The translations under genes and the position numbers were made by a program. A stretch of DNA of 59,908 nt. It comes from Deltaproteobacteria bacterium. Its GTDB lineage: Bacteria > Desulfobacterota > GWC2-55-46. Positions 1-10,200 of this stretch are shown one piece after another; positions within the stretch are counted from its first letter, which is position 1; every line of letters starts with the position of its first letter. The stretch is from the NCBI GenBank assembly GCA_016234855.1, contig JACRNO010000006.1, positions 1-59,908 of the forward strand. The letters are read 5' to 3'. The notes under the pieces were generated by a model that was given only the letters and a program-made list of their open reading frames with translations, was not told where the DNA came from and ran no database searches.

Positions 1-150
1 TATGAATACGCGTATGCCGCGCCTTCCGCGCTCGTGTAGCTCGCCTTGTTGCCCGCGTTGTCATACGTATACGAATGCGTCTTTTGGAACGCGCCGTTGT
101 TGTAGCTGACCGTCTCGCTCAGCTTGCGGTTGAGCGCGATGGGCTTCGCA
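1..150 (-). pseudogene. RHS/YD-repeat fragment (orphan, cut by window edge)
   Basis: Reverse complement reads ...IALNRKLSETVSYNNGAFQKTHSYTYDNAGNKASYTSAEGAAYAYSY, typical YD repeats; no start codon visible; lies downstream of the main RHS gene on the same strand. Confidence 0.65.
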
Positions 151-171
151 AGCTCAGCCCATCTACGGCAC

Positions 172-378
172 TCACAAGAATGCCCATGTCAACAAAATTC
201 CTATCACCAATAATATCATGCCCAAATATAGTAATTTTTTCTCAAAAGGTTCGCCATAAATAAAAGCACCTCTCATCAAATTACCCATTCTACTGCATGT
301 CATCAAGTTCGCAGTAATTATGAGAATCAAACCTGCAAAAGAAACTATGATTACAAAAATGTCTACTATGCTAAGCAT
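172..378 (-). CDS. small membrane protein (68 aa, 2 predicted TM); candidate immunity protein for the RHS tip
   Basis: ORF starts 14 nt after the RHS stop; two hydrophobic segments (IVDIFVIIVSFAGLILIITANL and LLYLGMILLVIGILLTWAFL); AT-richer than flanks. Confidence 0.5.
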   Translation of the reverse strand: MLSIVDIFVIIVSFAGLILIITANLMTCSRMGNLMRGAFIYGEPFEKKLLYLGMILLVIGILLTWAFL

Positions 379-391
379 ATGGTAACCTTAT

Positions 392-3300
392 TTAGTTACG
401 ACCACATGGTTCTTCTTTAACGCCACCTATAATACGAGCGCGTCCTGCAAACCAATCCATACTCAAATCATATCCTGTAATACTTTCGAAACCTACCCCG
501 GTAAGATCGCCATATCCTTCTCCGATATACATACCACCAAGACTAACACCTGTACCAAAAGAGGCGGTGGCAGCTGCGTAGGTAACGTTGCCTGCGAGTC
601 TGCTTACATCTGGGCCTCCATTCACATGACGATCATCAATTTCTAATGAAAAAGCTGCAAAACCTACTGGCAATCCATAGGTTATTCCAGCAAGAGGTAT
701 AGCGAATTTAGCTGATTGTTTTTTCCCATTGAAACATTCGGAGGTTACGTCCAATTCAATAACACCACCACCAACACCACCTATACCACCAGATATATAT
801 TTGCCCTTACCTTGATAAGTATACAAACCAATTGAATCCGTATACCTCACCGGATTCTGTCCCACGTAAGAATACAGGTTCGTGTCTCCGCCATTGAACC
901 CTATCGGGTCTTCGGAGATGAAGCGGCCGGTTCTTGCGTCGTAGTAGCGGGCGCGGTAATAGTACAGGCCGGTTTCTTGGTCGAACTCGCGGCCGGTGAA
1001 TGTATACGGCTGCGCGAAGGACGCGTTCAGCGTAGCTGTGATATTCCCGAAGGCGTCATAGGTGTAGCTTTGCGCCGCCGCGCCGGTTGAGTCGGTCAAG
1101 GCCGTTATCGTGCCGAGGCCGTCCTTGTGGTAGTAATATATCGCGCCTGATTTTTCCATCGCAAGCGCGTCGTCTATGCCGAGGCCGTGCGTGTATTTTG
1201 TTTTGAGGTTATTGCTTACATCATACTCCGCGATGGCGTTCGCGCCGTCATACAGGTAACGGGTTGTAGAGATTGCTTCGCTTGCGCTCGCAATGACCGA
1301 AGGAGTTACTTTCTTCTCTATTCGTCTACCCAACGCATCGTATTTGTATTCCGCAACTGCGCCGTCCGGCATGGTCGCCTTGACGAGCTTGTTTTCGTAG
1401 TCGTACGCATAGGCCGTCGTGCCGGTTGCGCCGGTCTTGCTTACGATGTTGCCGTTGTTGTCGTGCGCGTATGTTTCTCCGTCGCTCGTCGCAATGCGGT
1501 TGCCCGCGGAGTAGGAGTACTGGATTCCCGCCTGCGCGGGAATGACGGAACCATCAGCAACGGCGGCAGCCCACACTGCGGCCTTTCTGTTCCCGACTTT
1601 ATCATAAACAAACGTCTCTGTCTCCTGATTCAGGTGACTGGCCTGCGTCAATTGATAAAGGCCGTCGTACTGATAAGTATGCGCGCCCGCGAGGTCGGTG
1701 TTGGTAAGCCGGTTGCCGACGGGGTCGTAGGTGTAGAGATTACTGGTCGCGTCCGCTGCGTTCAGTTTGTTTGTGAGACTCGTCAACTCGCTTGCCGCGT
1801 CGTATGCGTATGCCGCGTTGACGCCGTTCGGATATGCAAGGCCGGTTCTTCTGCCGAGTTGGTCGTATGCAAAGCTGAACCTTAGCCCCGCCGAATCCAT
1901 CGCGCTCAACAGGTTGCGGCCGTCGTATGAGTATGTCGTTACTCTTCCCTCTCCGTCCGTCATCTTCGTCCTGCGGCTGTTTTTGTCGTACTCGTATGCG
2001 ACGGTCTTGTTGAGGCCGCCGTCGGTGAATGCCGTTACTCTGCCGAATGTATCATAGGCAAACGTCAACGCGGTATTATTATTCGACGCCGTCAGGAGCC
2101 TGCCCAATGAGTCGTATGTAAAGGTCGCCGCAGTGTTGTCGGGATAGGTCTTTTGTAACAACCGCCCCGCCGCGTCATAAGCATAACTTATGACATTTCC
2201 GTTCCTGTCGGTTACGCTCGTTATCCTTTCGTTCTTATCAAATATAGTCTCCGTCGCGTTGCCGAGCGGGTCGATTATCCGCGACGGGCTTTCCGTGCTT
2301 CCGCCCGTTGCCGCGCACGCGGCGCAGGCGCCCGGGGCCGCGTACTCGTAGGCCGTGACGCTGCCCTCGGCGTCGGTTATCGAGAGAAGGCGGTTGGATG
2401 AGTCGTAGGCAAGCGTTGTTACCGCCCCCTCACCCCAACCCTCTCCCACAAGGGGAGAGGGAGTTTTCTGAGTCATCTTTGTCAGATTGCCTTCTCCGTC
2501 GTATCGATACTCCTTCCTGTTGCCGAGCGCGTCGACAGCGGCGGTGGTTCTGCCGCTGTAATCGGTCTCGACGCTCGTTACGCGGCCGAGCGGGTCGGTC
2601 ATTGACGCGGGTCTTCCGGCGGCGTTGTACGTCACAACGCTCGCGTTGGCGAGCGGGTCTGTCGCGCTGAGAAGCCTGCCGTCCGCGTCGTAGCTGAACT
2701 CGGTCCTGTTGCCGTTCGCGTCGATTGATGCAATGCGGTTGCCCGGCCCGTCATACTCGTATCTCGTCGCGTTGCCGAGCGGGTCGATAACTTTTATAAG
2801 ATTGCCTGATGCGTCGTATGAGTAGCTCGCGGTCGCCCCGGCCCTTGTCGCGCTTGTCAGTTGTCCGTAGTTGTCGTACGCAAACTCCGCAACCGACTGC
2901 TCCGGCTTTCCAACGGCGTTGACGGCCTTTAGCGCGAGCGTGCCGCTCGCGTCGTACTCGAAGCTGCTCGCGTTGCCGAGAGGGTCGGTCACGGACGCGG
3001 GCCTGCCTTCGGCGTTATACGTGATAGTCGTCAGGCCTCCCTCGCCGTCGTAGACCCTGACCGGGTTGTGCCACTGGTCCATCTGAACGAGCGTGATATT
3101 ACCGGCCGCGTCGATATGCCGCTCAAGGCCGCCCGGAAGGTACTCGGTCTTTTTCACGAGCACGTTGCCGTCGACCTCTTCCTCGGAGGTCAGCCTGCCC
3201 TTGTCGTTGAGGGTCTTCTTGAGCTTCCTCCCGTTCTTTCCGGTGACGTAGAAGGTCTTGTTGATGTAGTCGTAGCCGTAGACCGTCTCGTGCCCCGCGG

Positions 3301-4234
3301 ACGACCCGCCGGAGTCCCTGAGGGCGGAGCCGACCGGGTCGATCACCTTGCCCGTGACGCCCCTGTCCGCGTACGCATACTCTATCTGATAGGTCTCCGC
3401 GCCGGGGTTCGTCTTCGACGTCAGCCCGTGATACGAGTTATACGCGTACGAGTAAACGCCGCCCGCCGCGTCCGTGACCTTGACGAGGTTGCCGAAGCCG
3501 TCGTACCCGTACGCGACCTTCCGGCCGGACCGGTCGGCCGCGCTCGCGATGTGATGGTCGGCGCCGTGCGTAAAGACAAGCGCGTCCCGGCCGACGGGGT
3601 CTTTGACAGCCTCCTTGAGCTTGCCGTCAACGTCAAAGACGCGCAGACGCCCGCCCCGTTCCTTAAGTTCAAACCCGGAAAGGGTCTTCGTCAAAGTAAG
3701 GCCGTTCTCGTAATCCGCAAAGAACTTTCCGGCGGAGTCGGCCTTGAAGGTGATGTACCTCCCTTCCGAATCGACATACGTGTCGTTATTGACAATCTTC
3801 GTAAAATACGTCGAGTGCCAGCCAAAACCCAGCGGGCCGTCAACGGGAATATCGAAGACGGGCATGGGGTCTACGGCAGGCGGCATATTCAGATATTCGG
3901 CGCATAGAGGCACCATGCTGGATCCTCCGCCTCCGCCGCCGCCGCCCGCACTCATAGTCAATCTCGGTTTTAAAAGCGTCTGGAAATATGCCAACTGCTC
4001 CGACGTCATCGGGGTGCAGGTAGCGCGCTGCGTAGTCCCCTGCGAGGAATAAGAGCTGCCGGTCGACACCATGCCGCCGCCACCGCTTCCGCCGCCGCTG
4101 CTTGTTAACGTCGGGGCCGTTGTGTCCGTTGCCGTGACTTGCGTTGTCGCGGCGGCGGGGTCATCGGCTTTTTTACTCTTGACTATGTTGGAGCGATACG
4201 TTCTTTCAAGAATGATGGGCGCGGACGGGGTCAT
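392..4234 (-). CDS. RHS repeat protein, C-terminal part of a split giant protein, with RHS core and variable tip
   Basis: Dozens of YxYDxxGR/N repeats; core end motif GLYYYRARYYDARTGRFISEDPIGFNGGDTNLYSYVGQNPVRYTDSIGL followed by a unique 143-aa tip (392-823). Confidence 0.9.
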   Translation of the reverse strand: MTPSAPIILERTYRSNIVKSKKADDPAAATTQVTATDTTAPTLTSSGGGSGGGGMVSTGSSYSSQGTTQRATCTPMTSEQLAYFQTLLKPRLTMSAGGGGGGGGSSMVPLCAEYLNMPPAVDPMPVFDIPVDGPLGFGWHSTYFTKIVNNDTYVDSEGRYITFKADSAGKFFADYENGLTLTKTLSGFELKERGGRLRVFDVDGKLKEAVKDPVGRDALVFTHGADHHIASAADRSGRKVAYGYDGFGNLVKVTDAAGGVYSYAYNSYHGLTSKTNPGAETYQIEYAYADRGVTGKVIDPVGSALRDSGGSSAGHETVYGYDYINKTFYVTGKNGRKLKKTLNDKGRLTSEEEVDGNVLVKKTEYLPGGLERHIDAAGNITLVQMDQWHNPVRVYDGEGGLTTITYNAEGRPASVTDPLGNASSFEYDASGTLALKAVNAVGKPEQSVAEFAYDNYGQLTSATRAGATASYSYDASGNLIKVIDPLGNATRYEYDGPGNRIASIDANGNRTEFSYDADGRLLSATDPLANASVVTYNAAGRPASMTDPLGRVTSVETDYSGRTTAAVDALGNRKEYRYDGEGNLTKMTQKTPSPLVGEGWGEGAVTTLAYDSSNRLLSITDAEGSVTAYEYAAPGACAACAATGGSTESPSRIIDPLGNATETIFDKNERITSVTDRNGNVISYAYDAAGRLLQKTYPDNTAATFTYDSLGRLLTASNNNTALTFAYDTFGRVTAFTDGGLNKTVAYEYDKNSRRTKMTDGEGRVTTYSYDGRNLLSAMDSAGLRFSFAYDQLGRRTGLAYPNGVNAAYAYDAASELTSLTNKLNAADATSNLYTYDPVGNRLTNTDLAGAHTYQYDGLYQLTQASHLNQETETFVYDKVGNRKAAVWAAAVADGSVIPAQAGIQYSYSAGNRIATSDGETYAHDNNGNIVSKTGATGTTAYAYDYENKLVKATMPDGAVAEYKYDALGRRIEKKVTPSVIASASEAISTTRYLYDGANAIAEYDVSNNLKTKYTHGLGIDDALAMEKSGAIYYYHKDGLGTITALTDSTGAAAQSYTYDAFGNITATLNASFAQPYTFTGREFDQETGLYYYRARYYDARTGRFISEDPIGFNGGDTNLYSYVGQNPVRYTDSIGLYTYQGKGKYISGGIGGVGGGVIELDVTSECFNGKKQSAKFAIPLAGITYGLPVGFAAFSLEIDDRHVNGGPDVSRLAGNVTYAAATASFGTGVSLGGMYIGEGYGDLTGVGFESITGYDLSMDWFAGRARIIGGVKEEPCGRN

Positions 4235-4295
4235 CGGCTTTTTTACTCTTGACTATGTTGGAGCGATACGTTCTTTCAAGAATGATGGGCGCGGA
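4156..4295. repeat. Exact tandem duplication, 2 x 70 bp (4156-4225 and 4226-4295)
   Basis: cggggtcatcggcttttttactcttgactatgttggagcgatacgttctttcaagaatgatgggcgcgga occurs twice back to back. Confidence 0.97.
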
Positions 4296-7200
4296 AGGCG
4301 CCGGCGTCTTCAAGTCCGACGCGCTGAACTCGTACGTGCCGTTCGAAAGCAGCACGCTGCTGCCGGTGCAGTGCCTTAAATCCTTCTCGCACATACGATT
4401 TGTGCACGCCGGGCTGAAACACTGGTCTTTTCCTATGGTCGTCGGAACCGATCCCCCGCCGCCGCCAGACCCGCCCACCGGCGCGGGACCGAATGCATAA
4501 GACGTGGAAGCGCTGCCACCTCCGCCGCAGGACGATGCCCTGGATACGGTATGACTGCTGCTCCTGCCTACTCTTCTTTCATTCATCGAACCGGGGCAGA
4601 TGACCGCGCTCCCGGCCGTAATAATCGCAAAACCTGCATAGCAGGAACCGCCGCCGTAGCCGCTCACTTCATCGAAAAGACTGCCGTACCCGCCATGTTT
4701 GCGCGACGCATAACTTGCGCCGGATGAGCCGTCAAGATACGCCGCAATCTGCGCGCGCCTCGTGATGCGGTAGGGAACAGTTACCTTCTGCATGGCGGCA
4801 AGCGTCGCCGGTATGACGGACAAAACTTCGATATCATAATCGTCGAAGGCCGCCGGGAACTCCAGCCTGGCGTCGTCCAGGGCGATAAGGCCGTAATTGG
4901 TTACGGTAAACTCTCCGTTATATACGCCGCCCGGCTCAAGCGGCGGAAGCACGACGCCGGCCGGTTCGGTCACAAGCACCGGCGTCGGCACATTCGTCGC
5001 GAACGTCTGGCTTATCTTTATCTCATAACTGTCGACTATGGTCATAGGCACCACCGACCATTGTATGTCTACAAGCGTCGTCTCCATGGCCACGGGCACC
5101 ACGACCGTAAGGCCCGGAACGACCGAGAAAGAACCGGAATAAGACTTATGCCCCGGGGCGGTTATATTGAACGCGTACCTGCCTTCCGGTATGTCGAAGA
5201 GGCTCACCGTGCCGTCGGCCCCGGTCTTTACGGTGTACATCAGATCAAGGAGCATCTGGTGCTGTATCGTTATGGACGCCCCGGAAACGTCCTGTATAAG
5301 GTCGTCAAGCACGTCGAACATCGCGCCGCCCACGGCGTTCGACGTCACCGACACCTGAATGTTATACGTATACGGGACGTGGTTGGCCGAGGTTATGACG
5401 ATGCGGTCGTCGTAGATGGCCTGCGCGATCGCGGCGGACGGGCTTACGAGCACTCCCACGATGCGCGATTCTCCCGGCTTCAAATCCCCTATGGACGGCG
5501 CGGTGGTCAGCGTCATCCACGGCGTCGACGGCGGGGTGAGCACGGCGCCTCGCAGCGTGTCAAGCCCGGCGTTGGTTATCGTAAACTGCTCGATCTTCTG
5601 GCTGCCGCGCACGATGCCGCCGTCTATGTACGACGGAGACGCCGCTATGACCGGTTGGGCCTGCACGAGCGAGAGGTTGGTCGTAAGCGCCGCGCCGACG
5701 CCCTGCGCCGTATTCACGCTGAGGTTCGCAAACCCGTTGTCAGGCGCGTCGAGGGCCGCGGTGACGCGGTACGTTAAAACCCGCGTCTCTCCGGGGGCAA
5801 GCGCGGCTGCGCCGGGATTTACGACGGCCGCGCTTACGCCGGGGGAGACCTCCGGCGTAAACGCTACGGAGGTCATCTCGATATCGCCGAGGTTCTTGAC
5901 GGTGAACGGCAGATCGAAACTCGTGTTCTTGGCCATGCGCAGGTTGAGGACGCGCGGAGTCAGGTCGATTGCCGCTATCGAGAAGCGCGCCTGCGCGAAC
6001 TTGGTGGTGACGTCGGGGTGGCTGGCCCAGAGGTCGAACGTGCCTGCCTCGCTGACGCCGGGGGTGAACGTATAGCTGTAATTGCCGCTGGCGTCGGTAT
6101 TGACCGTGTAGAACCTGTCGAAACCCTTAATCGACAGACCTATCTTGACCGGCACGAGCGCGGCGGGCGCCCCGGTCAGGCTCGATATCGCCTGCCCGGT
6201 AATCACGACAGGCTCGCCCTGTTTGTAAACGTCCTTTGCAACGGAGGCCGTTGCGCCATAAGCCGCGTCGCTTATGCCCGTCTCCACGGTTGTCTTGAGT
6301 CCGGGCGCGGTTACAACGTCGGCCTGGCCGTAGTGGTAGTACGTGTTTTGTATCGAGGCCTCGATAAAGACCGTATACGGCGCGCCCGCGGGCACCGTAA
6401 ACGTTACCGGGTCGGTCAGGAAGCTCGTGCCCGGCGTAATCCGCGCGCCGGCGTAAGAGCCCGTATTCACCACGCTCCCCGTAACCTGAAAGAGGTTGCC
6501 GGAGGCGAGCAGGTTGCCGTCCTGGTCCTTTAATTTAACGGAGACCTGTTGCGTTGGGCCGCCCCCTTCGCTCGTCAGGAACTCCGTTCGCGCGCTGCCG
6601 AGGTTGTTGACCTTGAGCCTTACCCTGGCCTGAGCTCCGTGCATGAGCGGGTCGCTGTAGACCTCGAGCGCGGCCCCGGAGTTTAAGACATCCGCGGCGG
6701 TTGTCCTCGAAACCCTGACCGTTACGCCCCCCGCCGGCGTAATCACGGCGGTGGTGACAACGGCCGTCTGCGCCCCGGCGTTCGCGTCCGCAGCCGCGAC
6801 CTTTTGAACCTCCAGCCCGGCTCCGGCAATCAGGTTGAACGGCCCGGCCATGACGCTGACCGCGCTTGCGCCGACCTTAATCTCGATTGAAGACACGGTA
6901 ACGTCGGAACCGGATGTCATCACCACCGGAACCGTCTCTATCAGGCCGCGCCTGAGCGCCGTGCCTGGCTTTATGCCTAATGAAATATCGGGCAGAATAA
7001 CTTCCTTAATCGGGCTCTCCGCGCCCGTTGAGCCAACCTCGGATATGCCGTAACGGGCCGCGCCGCCGGAATAATACCCGTCTGTATAAGAGGCAACGGG
7101 GGTCGGGGACGCGGTTATCCTGCTGCCGTTCCTGTAAACGAAATATCCCTGTATGCCGGCCTCGGACGCCTCCCACGTAAGCATCGGCATGCCGTCGTCT

Positions 7201-10200
7201 ATCTTCGTAAGCACGAGATTCCTGACCGGCGCGACCGGGAAGACTATCTCCACGGAATCCGACGGGGCGCTCTCGTTGCCGAGCGAATCAAGCGCCGTCA
7301 CGGAGTAGTAACGCCTGGTGGACACGGGCGCCGCATCCACGGCCGCTGGCAGCGTTGCCTTCGCCACGGGCGTAAGCCCGGCGGTGGAGGTTATCGGAGA
7401 ACCCGACCTGTAGACGTTATACGACGCCGGGGTCTCCGTGGAAGGGGCGGAAGGCGCCGACCACGCGACATTGACGCCGCTGCCGCTGAGACCGAGCGTA
7501 AGGCCGGCGGGCACGGCAGGCGCGCTGCCGTCCGATGATACGCTTACCTCCGCCGACGGGGCGCTAACGCTGTTTAAAAGCCCGACGGACGCCACCGAGT
7601 AATAATAGACGCCGTCCGCTGGCGGCGCGTCGGCCGCCGAGGCCGCCGGGGAGGCGGCCGCGAACGAGGCGCTTGAGGCGCCCTCGGCCCTCCTGTAAAC
7701 GTTATAGGAGAGCGCGCCGTCGACCTTTGCCCACGTAAGAGATATTGCCCCGCCTTTCTTCGGCGCGGCAACAAGCCCGGCGGGCACAGGCGGAGGCGCA
7801 ACGGTATCTCTGTAAAGCATTATCGTCTTGCCGGAACCCACCGTCGAGGATACGTTGCCGAACGCGTCCTTCGCTTCCTTAAGGACAAACTCGGCATTGC
7901 CGTCCGAAAGGGACGACACGTCCGCGGACCCCGACCAATTAAGCGCCGTCACCGGAAGCAGGTTCGTTATCGGCGCGGATGAGCCGCTTGCGTCTTTTAT
8001 CTCCATGACCGGCGCTGAAGACGGGCCCTCGTCAAACGAGACGTTCACCTGAACCGGCGCGGAAGTTATCCGCCACAGCGTCGCAGGCGAGGTTATCGAC
8101 GCTGCCGGCCCATGAACGTCTATTGTCACGCCCGCGCCCTGTCCTGAACCGCGGTTGCCGAGCTGATCCTTTCCGGAAAACTTATATACGGTCGGGCCGT
8201 GCGGCGTTTGCGCGTTTACCGTAAACGTCCCCTGATAATGCGCGGCGTCTATCCTGCTCATTGTGAGAACTATCGGAGAGCCGCTTTGAGGCTCGATGCT
8301 CACAAACGGCAGTTCGATGAGCGGCTCCGTTACGGCCAATGAGACCTTGACGCTTCCGGGGCCCGCAACGGTTGCCTGGTCAACGGCGCCTCCGGCCTGA
8401 TTTGTATAGACGAACGACAGGGACGCAACCGACGGAGGCACCCTGTCGGACGACGCGGAAACAACGTTCGACAACTGGCTTTCGTTGCCGGCGCTGTCAA
8501 CGGCCGACAGCGCGTAATACATGCGGTTGTCGTTAGCCGGTATGTATTCCTTCAAAGAATACGTTATCAACGACGTATTTATCCGGGAGACGCCGGCATC
8601 CGTCCTTAAGGTGAACGGGGCGGCCGATGTGTAAATATTATATCCGGCGGGCGTCTCACCGGAGCCTGGCCCCCATGTAAACTGCACCGTGCCGCCGGCG
8701 CCGGGTTTGGCAGAGAGATTTACAGGCGAATTTGGCGCGCCGGTATCGACGATTATCCTGTAGTCGGCGCTAAATGCGCTCTCGCCGCCCCTGTGAACGG
8801 CCTTTACCGCGATGAAGTTGTCTCCCTCCGTCAGCGCCGCGCCGCTGTAGCCGAATGTCCCGGCAGTTGACGCCGCAACCTGCCCCACCGCAACTCCGTT
8901 CACCCTTATGGTTACGTTTGTAAAGAGCGGCGCAACGCCGTTTATATCCACAAGGTATTGCGGCGCGGTCCCGGCGACAATATGAGACGTTATCGACGGC
9001 ACAGCCGGCGGAGCAAGGCTGACTATCACCCCGATGGGCAGGGTCGTGACATTTCCGAGGCCGTCAACCGCCTTTATGGTAACGGTGTGGTTGCCATCCG
9101 TGACGTCAACCGTATTCCAGAAGTATGACGCGCCCGCGCCCGTCTGACTGCTTGCGAGGACGGAATCCACGTAAATCTCAACGCTGCCCATCGGACTTTC
9201 AGCGTCCTGAGCGGATGCCGTGACGGTTAACGGCGCCGTTATTATCTGCCCCTGCGTTACGTTCACGGCGGCTATTACCGGGCCTGTCTCGTCCTGTCTG
9301 GGCCTTGCGCTCACGCTCAGCACGTCGGTCATCTCGGCGCCCGACGTGTTCAAGACCGTAACCGCGTACTGATAGGTCGTCCCGTTGACGACTCCGGTGT
9401 CCGTAAACGACGTGCCTGTAAGGGCCTTCACCAACGACATCGCGCCGACACCGGTCTGCTGCGCGGCCGCCGCCTTCCTATAGACAACGTACTGCTTAAC
9501 GTAAGGGGAGTTCACCGCGTTCCATGTAAGCGCGACTTTGGCGTTACCCGGCGCGGCGGCCAAACCGGTTGGATTTGCAAGCCTTGTTACCGCGTCGGCA
9601 AACACGCCGGCGCTCTCGTGGCCGCTCATATCCATGGTCGTTATCCTGTATCTGTACCTCTTCGCGTCCGCCAGGCCGGACGCCGCGTATGAGACCGCAG
9701 TTGAACCGAGAGGCGTCCCTGCGTCGTAACCTGTGCCGCTGTCCACGTAGAGTATCTGACCGGCCAGATCGCCGGTTGAATTTACGCTGGCCGTCCAGTT
9801 GAGCGCGGCGTAATTCCCGTTGACGGCGCCGTAGCCGGCCGTTGCAGTCAGGCCGGTTACATCCTCCGGCGCCGCGGTATCCGCCGGCACGGCAAAAGCC
9901 GTATTCACCGCCGCGTTGAAGTTTCCGCTCGTATCTACCGGCACAATCGCAAAATAATACGGCGCTCCCTGCGTGAGCCCGGCGACCTTTAATGCCTTTG
10001 TGCCCTTGTTAACCGTCGAAACAGCCGTCATGCCGGACGACGTATTGAAATTCGAGGTCGCGTAGTAGAGTCTGTAATAGCCCAGGTCGGCCGGCTCTGC
10101 GTACGCCGGCCAGGAAAGAGCTGCTTCCGTGCCGCGTCCGCTGCCGTCGGCGCTCAGGACGCCGGCTGCAAGAGACGCCGGAGGGGCGGTGTCATAGAGG

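Noticed and set aside
3068-3907. 279-aa plus-strand ORF within the RHS gene
   Set aside because: Antisense to strong YD-repeat coding; low-complexity composition.
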